Below are positions 28,895 to 37,790 of a stretch of 64,000 nt of DNA, piece after piece (position 1 is the first letter of the stretch; every line of letters begins with the position of its first letter). Below the pieces are notes generated by a model. It was given only the letters and a program-made list of their open reading frames with translations, was not told where the DNA came from and did no database searches. The translations under genes were made by a program, and so were the position numbers. Source of the DNA: Cytophagaceae bacterium ABcell3. Lineage in GTDB: Bacteria; Bacteroidota; Bacteroidia; Cytophagales; Cytophagaceae. Location of the stretch: the NCBI GenBank assembly GCA_030913385.1, contig CP133159.1, positions 3,246,584-3,310,583 of the forward strand, written 5' to 3'.

Positions 28895-29659
28895 ATGTCG
28901 TCAAAAAATTCAGAATCAAATTCTTTGATCACCATTTTGGGGCTTATTTCTATTATCATTAGCCTTCATTATTTCTTTTCATACCTGTGGTTAACTGGAT
29001 TCCTTGAAATGAATAACATTGATCCGTATGGAATAATAAGCTTTGAGGATATCTCTTTACCATTTGGGAAATTGAATATTCTATTATTCACCCTGTCAAG
29101 CTCTGGTTTTTTGCTTATTTTCGCTAATCAATTAGTTGAATCCTTCTTTGGATCAGCAGATAGAGAATCAGGACTTAATAATCTAATCAATTTATACCAG
29201 AAAATAGTACAAAAAATTAGTTCAAGTGGATGGTATATATTGTTGTTAATAATTGTTATCATTTTATTTTTAATTTTCCAGTACTGTACTTTCCAATATA
29301 TATCAAATCAGGCTTCCTTACTACTTACTTTCAGTTTTATTATTCTCCTGACAATTGCTCCAATTATTTACATTATGTTTGTAAAGCAGCGTAAATTAAT
29401 TTTGACGTTCTTACTCGTGTTTAATTTTTTGTGGGCTTATTTTTTTGTTGGTTATATTTTGGAAGAAAGTGCCTCTAAACCTCAGAGTAGCTTTGTCAAT
29501 GTTAAGTTTGACTATGATAACTCAGTTGTCCAAACTTCAGACAGTCTTTTTTTTATTTATCATGGATACAAATACCTGATACTAAAAAGCAGCAAGGGAG
29601 AAAGTATCTTATATCCAGCAGACAAGATTGGGTCTGTTACGTTTTTAAAACCTCAATAA
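28895..29659 (+). CDS. integral membrane protein of unknown function
   Basis: 254 residues with about five hydrophobic segments: around 13-35, 58-78, 108-128, 136-156 and 168-188. A C-terminal soluble stretch of about 65 residues follows (VNVKFDYDNSVVQTSDSLFFIYHGYKYLILKSSKG region). It lies 75 bases behind the metallopeptidase and just before the repeat array. No family was recognised. Membrane proteins in defence islands are often abortive-infection effectors, but the sequence has no diagnostic motif. It is AT-rich, unlike the hsdR/peptidase pair. Confidence 0.6.
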   Translation: MSSKNSESNSLITILGLISIIISLHYFFSYLWLTGFLEMNNIDPYGIISFEDISLPFGKLNILLFTLSSSGFLLIFANQLVESFFGSADRESGLNNLINLYQKIVQKISSSGWYILLLIIVIILFLIFQYCTFQYISNQASLLLTFSFIILLTIAPIIYIMFVKQRKLILTFLLVFNFLWAYFFVGYILEESASKPQSSFVNVKFDYDNSVVQTSDSLFFIYHGYKYLILKSSKGESILYPADKIGSVTFLKPQ

Positions 29660-29678
29660 AACATTAGTTAGTGAATTT

Positions 29679-31575
29679 TTACGGGTACTGTTACTTGCTA
29701 ACAGACCCCGCAACAGGTGCGGGGAGAGAGCTCTAGTTTTTGTTTCGCTTTATTTTCCTCATGCCAAATTACTATTGGGGACTTTCCCTAAAAAACAAAA
29801 ATAACCGCCATTGCCGGATCTGTTCCGGCATCTGTGGAGCATTGGCAGAAAAGAGGTTTTTATTAAATGACGTATTTTACGGACACTGCTACCTACCAAC
29901 AGACCCCGCAACAGGTGTGGGGAGAGTGCAAAAGGTTTATTTTTTCTGCGATATTTTACCGTAAGTAAAACTATTTTGGTGACTCTCCCTGATAAACAAA
30001 AATAACAGCCCGTGCCGGACCCATTCCGGCATCTGTTAGACACTGGCAGAAAAGTGGTTTCCTAAATGACGTTTTCTACGGATACTGCTACTTACAAACA
30101 GCCCCCGCAACAGGTGTGGGGAGAGTGCAAAAGGTTTATTTTTTCTGCGATATTTTACCGTAAGTAAAACTGTTTTGGTGACTCTCCCTGAAAAACAATA
30201 ATAACAGCCCGTGCCGGACCCGTTCCGGCATCTGTCAGACACTGGCAGAAAAGAGGTTTCCTAAATGACGTTTTCTACGGATACTGCTATTTACCAACAG
30301 ACCCCGAAACGGGTGCGGGGAGAATGCTTTAGGGTTTATTTTTCTGCGTTATTTTCCGCATGCAAAACTATTTTGGTGACTCTCCCTAAAAAACAATAAT
30401 AACAGCCCGTGCCGGACCCGTTCCGGCATCTATCAAGAATTCGCAGATAAGTGGGTTTTTAAATAGACCTACTTTTCAGACACTGCTACTTACAAACAGA
30501 CCCCGCAACAGGTGCGGGGAGAGAACTAAATGGTTAATTTTTAGGCATCATTTCACCGCATGCAAAACTATTTTGGTGACTTTCCCTGATAAACAAAAAT
30601 AACAGCCCGTGCCAAACCCGTTCCGGCATCTGTTAGACACTGGCAGAAAAATGGTTTTTCAAAAGACGTTTTCCACAAATACTGCTACCTACTAACAGAC
30701 CCCGCAACAGGTGCGGGGAGAGTGCAAAAGGTTTTATTTTATCTGCTCTATATCAATAGACGTAAAATTATCATAAAGATCAATCCATTGAGGGTTGGTG
30801 GAATGTATTAAATGTTCTTTCCACTTCCTTTTGTATTTTTTTATCTGTTTCTCTCTAGCTAAAGCATCTTTACCATCATTAAATTCTTCAAAATACACCA
30901 GCTTGAAAAGATTATACTTACTAGTAAAACCTTTAATTAGCTTATTCTTGTGCTCATAGACCCTTCTTTCTAAATCATCAGTAAACCCAGTATATAGAAC
31001 TGTATGATTTTTATTAGTAAGAATATAAACATAAAAATTAGCCATATAAAAAAATGATTTCTAACTTTTAACATTAATTAAAATTTGAAAAGTTCAAAGT
31101 CTTTTGTGCCTTAACCATCACCTGAAAACTAACATCCTGTCAACCCTCCCTGATAAACAAAAATAACAGCCCGTGCCGGACCCGTTCCGGCATCTGTTAG
31201 ACACTGGCAGAAAAGTGGTTTTTCAAATGACGTATTTTACGGATACTGCTACCTACCAACAGGCCCCGCAACAGGTGCGGGGAGAGTGCATAAGGGTTGA
31301 TTTTAATGCGTTATTTTACCATACGCAAAACTATTTGGGGGGACTTCCCCTGTAAATCAAAATTAACCACTCTTGCCGGACCCGTTCCGGCATCTGTTTA
31401 GAGCTAGCAGATAAGTGGTTTTTCAAAAGACGTATTCTACGGATACTGCTACCTACCAACAGAACCCGCAACAGGTGCGGGGAGAGAGCTTTAGGATTTA
31501 TTTTTCTGCGTTATTTTACCCCATGCAAAACTATTTTGGTGACTTTTCCTGTAAATCAAAAATAACAGCCCGTGC
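29679..31575 (+). repeat. two-hairpin 199-bp tandem repeat, array B left part
   Basis: hp2 copies at 29706, 29904, 30103, 30302, 30501, 30700, 31264 and 31464; hp1 copies at 29813, 30014, 30213, 30411, 30611 (diverged), 31175 and 31375. The step is 198-200 bp, except 564 bp where the GIY-YIG gene sits. A third dyad links hp2 to the next hp1: GGGAGAGT (29920-29927) with ACTCTCCC (29982-29989). Homology begins in the middle of a unit, before the first hp2, and ends in an hp1 split by the IS3 element. Confidence 0.9.
30734..31045 (-). CDS. single-domain GIY-YIG nuclease, copy 1, inside the repeat array
   Basis: A 103-residue protein with YVYILTNKNHTVLYTGFTDD (the GIY-YIG strands as YVYI and YTG), the conserved Arg (LERRVYEHKN) and the catalytic Glu region (ALAREKQIKKYKR). 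Such minimal GIY-YIG (UvrC N-terminal-type) proteins are common and often multi-copy in Bacteroidota; their role is unknown. The stop lies 16 bases after hp2 (30700-30718), and upstream of the start the repeat resumes at CCCTGATAAAC before hp1 (31175). The gene therefore replaces the hp2-hp1 spacer of one unit. It is on the opposite strand to the direction in which I read the repeat. Confidence 0.88.
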   Translation of the reverse strand: MANFYVYILTNKNHTVLYTGFTDDLERRVYEHKNKLIKGFTSKYNLFKLVYFEEFNDGKDALAREKQIKKYKRKWKEHLIHSTNPQWIDLYDNFTSIDIEQIK

Positions 31576-31629
31576 TGATTAAGCCCCTTAAAAGATCGGA
31601 CACAATTATAGTTTAAAATTAGTAATTTT

Positions 31630-31947
31630 ATGTCCGTGAAAAAGAGAACATTTACCAAAGAAGAAAAAGTCAAGATCCTCAAAGAAGCTGAAAGCAATGG
31701 CGTTCAGGTGACCCTTGACAAGTATGGAGTATATCCTGCCACATATTACAACTGGAAGAAAAAATTTGAAAGCATGGGCGATGCAGGTTTCCGGCACGGC
31801 ATGACCCCGGAACATCTGAAGGAAATCAGAAGACTTGAAAAAGAGAATGACTATCTGAAGAAAATAATAGCTGAAAAGGAGCTGGAAGCCCGTTTAAAAG
31901 ATGATCTGCTAAAAAAGAAGTATCCCTGTCCGAAAAAAAAGAATTAG
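31630..31947 (+). CDS. IS3-family transposase OrfA
   Basis: 105 residues. A helix-turn-helix (TKEEKVKILKEAESNGVQV, VYPATYYNWKKKF) is followed by a leucine-zipper-like coiled coil (EIRRLEKENDYLKKIIAEK). It binds the IS ends. The 3' end contains AAAAAAAAG (31933-31941), a classic A-AAA-AAG site for programmed -1 frameshifting that fuses it to OrfB. The start is the ATG 54 bases inside the left end. Confidence 0.9.
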   Translation: MSVKKRTFTKEEKVKILKEAESNGVQVTLDKYGVYPATYYNWKKKFESMGDAGFRHGMTPEHLKEIRRLEKENDYLKKIIAEKELEARLKDDLLKKKYPCPKKKN

Positions 31948-33044
31948 CTGTAAAGTACATCGGCCAGGGATTAACAAGGGATAGAGTTCTTGAGATTCTA
32001 CAACTTACAAGGCACCAGTTTTACTATATACCTAAGGCAGGACGCAGAGGCCGTAAGAAAAGCTCTGTGGTCTTCAGGCGTGTTGATGATGAACACACCG
32101 AGTGTACAAATGAGGATGTGGTGGCAGAAATTTCCAGAATACAATTAGATCCGGACACAGATTATGGCTATCGGAAAATGACAATACAGCTGATGCTGCT
32201 TGGCTTCGTGATCAACCATAAGAAGGTGTACAGGTTGATGAAAAAAGCTTTATTGCTTAAAGCCAGACAGAAAGCAACTGGAAAAACATATATCAAATAT
32301 CGTATTGTTACACCCGAAGGCCCTCTGGAGGTTCTTGAAATGGATATTAAACAAGTCTGGATCACCAGAGAGCGGCGGTATGCCTACATTCTTACAATTA
32401 TCGACACTTTTACCCGTGCGGTTCTGCACTGGTCTGTCGGGTTCAGTATGCGAAAAAGTCAGATAAAACAGGCTTGGGAAGCAGTGATAACCGAGCATTT
32501 ACAAGCTGCTGACCAGCTATCAAAAGGTGTTCATGTGGAGTTAAGGAATGACAATGGACCTCAGTTCAGTGCTGCTGAAATAAGAGGTTTTTTTAAGGAG
32601 AATCATATAAATCAGGTGTTTACACATCCATATACACCTCAGGAAAACGGTCATGTGGAAAGCTTTCATAGCATATTGAAGCACGCGTTAGAAGGGCATA
32701 CGTTCTGGTCCCTTGATGAATTAGAAGAACGCCTGAATGTGTTCTACTACAAGTACAACAACGTAAGGCTGCATTCTTCTATAGCATACCTCTGGCCAAT
32801 GAAGTTCTGGGAGTTATGGAATGAAGGAAAAGTTATTCGTATTGAAAAAGCTAAAAAAAGAGTTAAATTTAAGCTATCAATACCATATCAGGAGATATCG
32901 GGTAATGGGAGCCGGAGGGAAGTTTCCTGCTCAAATACGAGCCCTCTCAATGAGGGCGAGAATTTGCAAAAAGAAGTGAATGGGCCCAACACTCCAAGTT
33001 ACACGACATCGGTTCAAAGGTCACCGTCAGTCGTTTCCTGCTGA
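31941..33044 (+). CDS. IS3-family transposase OrfB (rve/DDE catalytic part, expressed by -1 frameshift)
   Basis: After slippage on A-AAA-AAG the -1 frame continues ELAVKYIGQGLTRD without a stop to 33044. DDE residues: Asp in LEMDIKQVW, Asp in RNDNGPQFS, Glu in NGHVESFHSI; the HTH_21 and rve domains are in the usual order. The first ATG in this frame is only at 32067, so a separate start would lose the N-terminal part. The last about 45 residues (GSRREVSCSNTSPLNEG onward) are not conserved-looking and may be read-through toward the IS end. It appears intact. Confidence 0.88.
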   Translation, partial: ELAVKYIGQGLTRDRVLEILQLTRHQFYYIPKAGRRGRKKSSVVFRRVDDEHTECTNEDVVAEISRIQLDPDTDYGYRKMTIQLMLLGFVINHKKVYRLMKKALLLKARQKATGKTYIKYRIVTPEGPLEVLEMDIKQVWITRERRYAYILTIIDTFTRAVLHWSVGFSMRKSQIKQAWEAVITEHLQAADQLSKGVHVELRNDNGPQFSAAEIRGFFKENHINQVFTHPYTPQENGHVESFHSILKHALEGHTFWSLDELEERLNVFYYKYNNVRLHSSIAYLWPMKFWELWNEGKVIRIEKAKKRVKFKLSIPYQEISGNGSRREVSCSNTSPLNEGENLQKEVNGPNTPSYTTSVQRSPSVVSC

Positions 33045-33120
33045 TACAAAGATATGGTGGGTGGTAAGAGTAATACAAATTCAAAAATAAAATAGTCCGA
33101 TTAATAGGGGGCTAAACCAC

Positions 33121-34400
33121 TGCCGGACCCGTTCCGGCATCTGTTAGACACTGGCAGAAATGTGGTTTTTCAAATGACGTATTTTACGGACACTGCTACC
33201 TACCAACAGACCCCGCAACAGGTGTGGGGAGAGTGCAAAAGGTTTTATTTTATCTGCTCTATATCAATAGACGTAAAATTATCATAAAGATCAATCCATT
33301 GAGGGTTGGTGGAATATATTAAATGTTCTTTCCACTTCCTTTTGTATTTTTTTATCTGTTTCTCTCTAGCTAAAGCATCTTTACCATCATTAAATTCTTC
33401 AAAATACACCAGCTTGAAAAGATTATACTTACTAGTAAAACCTTTAATTAGCTTATTCTTGTGCTCATAGACCCTTCTTTCTAAATCATCAGTAAACCCA
33501 GTATATAGAACTGTATGATTTTTATTAGTAAGAATATAAACATAAAAATTAGCCATATAAAAAAAATGATTTCTAACTTTTAAAATTAAGTTCAAAGTCT
33601 TTTGTGCCTTAACCATCACCTGAAAACTAACATCCTGTCAACCCTCCCTGATAAACAAAATTAACAGCCCGTGCCGGACCCGTTCCGGCATCTGTTAGAC
33701 ACTGGCAGAAAAGTGGTTTTTCAAAAGACGTTTTCCACAAATACTGCTACCTACCAACAGACCCCGCAACAGGTGCGGGGAGAGTGCAAAAAGGTTAATT
33801 TTTTCTGCGTAATTTTACCGTAAGTTAAAACTATTTTGGTGACTCTCCCTGTAAAAACAAAATTAACCGCTCTTGCCGGACCCATTCCGGCATCTGTCAA
33901 GAATTCGCAGATAAGTGGGTTTTTAAATAGACATATTTTTCGGACACTGCTACCTACCAACAGACCCCGCAACAGGTGCGGGGAGAGAGCTTTAGGATTT
34001 ATTTTTCTGCGTTATTTTACCCCATGCAAAACTATTTTGGTGACTTTTCCTGTAAATCAAAAATAACAGCCCGTGCCGGCCCCGTTCCGGCATCTGTTAG
34101 ACACTGGCAGAAAAATGGTTTTTCAAAAGACGTTTTCCACAAATACTGCTACCTACTAACAGACCCCGCAACAGGTGCGGGGAGAGTGCAAAAGGTTGAT
34201 TTTTCTGCGTTATTTTACCGTAAGTAAAACTATTTTGGTGACTCTCCCTGATAAACAAAAATAACAGACCCGTGCCGGCATCTTGTCAAACGCTAGCAGA
34301 AAAGTGGTTTTTCAAAAGACGTATTCTACGGATACTGCTACTTACCGAAAGCCCCCGCAACAAGTGCGGGGGGAGAGCTAAAAAGTTTTATTCTTTCTGC
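33121..34400 (+). repeat. two-hairpin 199-bp tandem repeat, array B right part
   Basis: hp1 at 33122, 33673, 33875, 34075 and a reduced one near 34274; hp2 at 33211, 33762, 33965, 34164 and 34352. The last hp2 has an extended stem CCCCCGC with GCGGGGG. The 551-bp step from 33211 to 33762 holds the second GIY-YIG gene. The array ends in the spacer after hp2, where the T9SS protein gene begins (its stop is at 34412). Confidence 0.9.
33245..33556 (-). CDS. single-domain GIY-YIG nuclease, copy 2
   Basis: 103 residues, identical to copy 1 except for His to Tyr in EHLIYSTN. The frame is open upstream to 33619, but ATG 33556 (MANFYVYIL) gives the same protein as copy 1. Position within the repeat unit is also the same: stop 16 bases after hp2 (33211-33229), with the unit resuming before hp1 at 33673. 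Upstream, copy 1 has a short segment around 31080 that is missing here. Near-identity implies recent duplication or gene conversion. Confidence 0.88.
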   Translation of the reverse strand: MANFYVYILTNKNHTVLYTGFTDDLERRVYEHKNKLIKGFTSKYNLFKLVYFEEFNDGKDALAREKQIKKYKRKWKEHLIYSTNPQWIDLYDNFTSIDIEQIK

Positions 34401-34411
34401 TTTAGTTTACC

Positions 34412-35890
34412 TTAATGTGAAGATTTTAATATTTTCGTATAATATGTTTGTTCCCCGGATATTAAATTTAAAATATAACTACCTTGATGAAGATTTTGTA
34501 GATTTAAAATTTCATTGCTTCTAATGTTATTTTTAGAAAATACAACCCTTCCTGTCATATCATATATTTCAACATTAAAAGATTGGTTTTCCGATACTCC
34601 TTTAAAATTAATAGTGTTGTTAAATGGATTTGGAAATACGCTCAAAGGACTTTCAGATAAAGATTTCGTCCTAGAAACCACATTAACTACAAAATCTTGG
34701 TTTACTAAATCCGAGCCACATTCATTATCAACAATTAACCGCACAGAATAAACAGAATCTTTCGTGTAATAATGAACCACATCTTGACCGGAACCTGTTG
34801 ACCCATCACCAAATATCCATGTGTATGAAGATGCATCCTCTGAAGCACTGGCGTCAAAAAAAGCTTGGGCCCCGTTATCGTTCACTTCTAGAAGAAAACT
34901 ATTGAAGGCGGCTTCAGGTCTGGGCAAAGTGCTTGCTAAGAGGCTGGTTGAAGGTAAACTAGTTTCCAAGTTACAGCTATCGACTACATAAAACTCATAT
35001 TCTGTACCTGCATTTAAACCGCTAACCTCAAACGGGTTTGAAGTGGTTTCCACTCTAGTTCCTTGTCCTAAAGTAAAACCCGGGGGGCCATATTCTAAAT
35101 AAGACCTTAGGGAGTTGCTCCCAGAGTCCCAGGAAACAATTATTTCATCGCAATTTTCTTCAACTATTTCTACATTTGATGGCCCTTCACAACTTACAAG
35201 TGTAGTATTATAGGTCTCAAGTATTTCTTCATCAGACAATGCTCTGTCATATAGTCTAAATTCATCTAACATACCATCAATTGAGGAATTAGCATCATAT
35301 CCTCCAACTTTAAAATTATCGCCATTAATTGAAATTGCTGATGTAACATCCGAGGAGTCAACTTTAACTCCATCAAAATAAGCCCTCATTTTACTGGCGC
35401 TTTCATCATAAACAAAGTGAACATAACTTGCTTCTGTAGTTGCACCATTGTAAGCAGTGACGTCAGGCATACCACAATCTGTGCATCTAAGCAGCCAATT
35501 TCCAGAACCGGCAACCCCATTGGTAAAACACCTGAAACCAGAGGCTGTATTATCGCCAAATGCATATATCATATCTGTAGTATTAATGCCAGATGTCCAA
35601 AAGCCAATTGTGAATGAACTGTTTAAAGAGGTTTCCCAGCCTGTGTCAACATAATCAGTTGAACTAAGTGAACCTGTTCCATTCAAAGCAGTGCCAAACA
35701 TGCCATTCCCTTCAACAGTAAGTCCATTTAATATAGCTGGATTTGAACCCACAGGAGCGCTTGCATAGTTTGTTATTGTATTTTCGGAATCAAATTTATA
35801 GTAAATTAATTCCGGAAAGGGTTGGGCATAGGAAAGTTTACTGAATAAAACGAAAAGAAGGATACTTTTAAGAAATATATATTTCAGCAT
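34412..35890 (-). CDS. T9SS-secreted protein with LamG-like, FN3 and PKD domains
   Basis: 492 residues: signal peptide (about 1-22, ending SYAQ) and a concanavalin/LamG-like domain (about 25-230, FTIGFWTSG, YDANSSIDGMLDEFRLYDRALS). A fibronectin III-like domain follows at about 235-318. The PKD domain is at about 325-402 (YTWIFGDGSTGSGQDVVHYY), and the type A T9SS sorting domain is at the C-terminus (LSVFPNPFNNTINF, IYDMTGRVVFSK, GSYILNL). It should be exported and anchored or released by the type IX machinery; LamG and PKD modules usually bind sugars or proteins. No catalytic domain is present. The start codon lies inside a perfect inverted repeat (35881-35917). The 3' end abuts the repeat array. 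Confidence 0.9.
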   Translation of the reverse strand: MLKYIFLKSILLFVLFSKLSYAQPFPELIYYKFDSENTITNYASAPVGSNPAILNGLTVEGNGMFGTALNGTGSLSSTDYVDTGWETSLNSSFTIGFWTSGINTTDMIYAFGDNTASGFRCFTNGVAGSGNWLLRCTDCGMPDVTAYNGATTEASYVHFVYDESASKMRAYFDGVKVDSSDVTSAISINGDNFKVGGYDANSSIDGMLDEFRLYDRALSDEEILETYNTTLVSCEGPSNVEIVEENCDEIIVSWDSGSNSLRSYLEYGPPGFTLGQGTRVETTSNPFEVSGLNAGTEYEFYVVDSCNLETSLPSTSLLASTLPRPEAAFNSFLLEVNDNGAQAFFDASASEDASSYTWIFGDGSTGSGQDVVHYYTKDSVYSVRLIVDNECGSDLVNQDFVVNVVSRTKSLSESPLSVFPNPFNNTINFKGVSENQSFNVEIYDMTGRVVFSKNNIRSNEILNLQNLHQGSYILNLISGEQTYYTKILKSSH

Positions 35891-35917
35891 AATAAAATGA
35901 TTTTATTATGCTGAAAT
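35881..35917. promoter_or_regulatory. perfect 18-bp inverted repeat covering a start codon
   Basis: Arms 35881-35898 and 35900-35917 are exact complements with one base between. The ATG of the T9SS protein (35890-35888, minus) is within one arm, so its mRNA leader could fold over the start. On the plus strand the stem is followed four bases later by eight T, so it also looks like a terminator for plus-strand transcription. Confidence 0.6.
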
Positions 35918-36123
35918 TAAGTTTTTTTTAAAAAAAATCAAAGTAAAATAAGGAGGCTGATTTTTTGGTAAATTGAACATGGTATAGCTGGCTGGAAATT
36001 GCCTATGTTTTGCGGTATAAAATATTGAAACTGTGTAAAAACAGTGGATATAAGGTTTAATGTGGGGTAAACCACGCGTCGTGCCACATGCTCTATGTGT
36101 TCGGGTGAGATAAGTTTTTGTTT

Positions 36124-36175
36124 TTATAACCAGCCTATATGGGCTTTTAAAAAAGCCCATATAGGCTGGTTATAA
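36124..36175. repeat. perfect 25-bp inverted repeat with 2-base loop
   Basis: TTATAACCAGCCTATATGGG and the following CTTTT (36124-36148) are exactly complementary to 36151-36175. The coding remnant of the C10 protease stops inside its right arm. The stem is unusually long and perfect; it may be a terminator or mark a rearrangement joint. Nothing else supportable lies in 35918-36123. Confidence 0.7.
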
Positions 36176-36790
36176 GAATAGTGGGAATGAAGTGTGATTT
36201 GTCATATCATTATATGGCACCCCCTGTCCCCATAAAGTTGTCATAAAAGGGCCATACTGCTCTATAATAGTGGTAGATGATTTCGTGTCAAAATCAGAGG
36301 TCTTAATACTTTAGCCCATTCAGCATTTACTTCTTCTGGAATTTCATACTCCTCATTATTCCTTACCGACTGTATCTTGTACATCCTTTCAAAGAACCAA
36401 TCTGCCATGCCTGAAGGAACCGTTTCAGCATCAAAAACCTCCTCGTCCGAAAAACCAATTACCGGCGACTCTTTAGTTGTTGCAGATATGACCGCATATC
36501 CTGCTCCTTGAAAACGTACAACATACAAGGCAGGCTCATTCTCCAAATCTGGGACAATGACTACATTATCGATTGTTTTACTTCCCTTTTTTAATGAAGA
36601 GGGTTTCTCAATCAAGTCATTTTGATTCACAAAGTTTACAGCTACTTCTTTGGCCTGCTCTACCGAAACATTATGTGCATCATCCGACAAAAAACGATAA
36701 GAACCGGAATACCCACTTGAAGACGGCTCTAAACCTGCTTTTCTTTGGCAACTAAAAGCTAAAAGAATTTAAAAAAAAATATTAAAGTTT
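36170..36790 (-). pseudogene. C10 (streptopain/SpeB-like) cysteine protease gene, broken
   Basis: The readable part is a lipoprotein signal end (ILLAFSC), the Spi-type inhibitory prodomain (YVVRFQGAGYAVISATTKES, VIGFSDEEVFDAE, WFFERMYKIQS) and, after a +1 frameshift near 36280, the start of the catalytic domain (IIEQYGPFMTTLWGQGVPYND). WGQG-PYN is diagnostic of family C10. It then stops at 36170 in the inverted repeat, before the catalytic Cys. An extra A just before the signal hydrophobic core (near 36773) breaks the frame there too. The first codons (ATG at 37809-37807) lie beyond an IS1595-family insertion. It was once a secreted protease; now it is dead. Confidence 0.85.
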
Positions 36791-37787
36791 TAGGATTACC
36801 CATTTAAGTATCTAAACGCAGATAAGATGCGTAGCGGCAAGCTATCTTTATATGAAAATATCAATAAATATGAAGATATTCAAAGATTTAAGTCGAGAGA
36901 GGTTTAAGGAAAGGTTTCCAGACAGGGATTCTTGTTTACAATACTTAGCAGAATTGAAATGGGCTGGAAATGGATATAAATGCAAGAAGTGCCAAAGTAC
37001 TAGCTATTCCAAAGGCAAACAGCCTTATAGTAGAAGGTGCACCAAATGCCAATATGATGAATCAGCTACTTCGGGAACGCTTTTTCACAAGATAAAATTT
37101 TCAATCGCAGTGGCATTTGAGATTTTATATGAGATAGCTACGAGCAAAAAAGGGGCTAACAGCATTTGGTTGGCAGAGCGGTTCGGTTTACAGCAGAAAA
37201 CCACATGGTTTTTTCGTCAAAAGGTACAGCAAGCTATGAAAAGCAGCTTAGAGTACCCTCTTACAGATGAGGTACATGTAGATGAATTTGAAATAGGCAC
37301 TCCTCAAAAGGGGCAACAGGGAAGAAGTGCCAGTGAGGAGAAAGTAAGAGTGGTAATAGCTATAGAACATAGAAACGGAAAGCCAGGAAGAGGTTATGCC
37401 CAAGTAATTAAGAATTACTCATGCGAATCTTTGACATCTATATTCGAACAGCATATTTCACAAGATGCAAAAGTAGAAACCGATGGCTGGAGCGCGTATA
37501 AGCCTCTCAAAAAGGATTACCCTAACTTGAAATAAAAGCTATCAAATAAGGGTAAAAATTTCAAAATGCTTCACCTTCAGATAAGAAATGTTAAAAACTG
37601 GCTTCGGGGAGTTCATGCTTATTGCAACAAAGAGCGTGTGAACAAATATTTACAGGAATACTTCTATAGATTTAACAGAAGAGGTTTCCGCAAATGCAGT
37701 TTTGACAACATTTTAGAAAGGATGGTGTCGGCGGTCCCTATTACGCATTTTCAAATTAAAATGAAGCGACCTAAATGGGTAATCCTA
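36791..37787 (+). mobile_element. IS1595-family insertion sequence
   Basis: 997 bp. Inverted ends TAGGATTACCCATTTA-A-GT and TAGGATTACCCATTTA-G-GT. An exact 8-bp target duplication TAAAGTTT flanks it at 36783-36790 and 37788-37795, which is the length expected for IS1595. It inserted at the 5' end of the C10 protease gene. The transposase has an in-frame stop, so it is probably no longer autonomous. Confidence 0.92.
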
Positions 37788-37790
37788 TAA
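36852..37790 (+). pseudogene. IS1595-family transposase interrupted by one in-frame stop
   Basis: Zinc-ribbon N-terminus (CKKCQSTSYSKGKQPYSRRC, CTKC) followed by an ISXO2-like DDE domain (DEVHVDEFEIG, KVETDGWSAY). A TAA at 37533-37535 ends the first part after DYPNLK. The same frame continues KLSNKGKNF...LQIRNVKNWLRGVH...FYRFNRRGFRKCSF, which is the conserved C-terminus. One base change (CAA or GAA to TAA) explains it. The final stop codon uses the first bases of the target duplication, outside the IS end. Region 37796-38109 after the element holds no gene that I can support. Confidence 0.88.

Larger units (their letters stand above)
31576..33120 (+). mobile_element. IS3-family insertion sequence inserted in hp1
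   Basis: The 1545-bp element starts TGATTAAGCCCC and ends GGGGGCTAAACCAC. The inverted termini align through AGCCCC and TCGGAC. TGC flanks both sides (31573-31575 and 33121-33123), as expected for a 3-bp target duplication; joining the flanks restores a normal hp1. Two overlapping frames are linked by an A8G slippery run. It splits repeat array B in two. Confidence 0.88.

Noticed and set aside
29740-30242. Short frames inside the two-hairpin arrays (29740-29964, 29759-30043, 30036-30242, also 33836-34227 and 38131-38346)
   Set aside because: They are translations of the repeat unit and recur with it; none shows independent coding features.
29679-34400. Repeat arrays as a CRISPR
   Set aside because: The unit is about 199 bp and the sequence between hairpins is itself conserved from unit to unit, so there are no variable spacers, and no cas genes are present.
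35906-36160. 84-codon minus frame between the T9SS gene and the protease remnant
   Set aside because: It reads across both palindromes and the T8A8 run and has no protein-like pattern.
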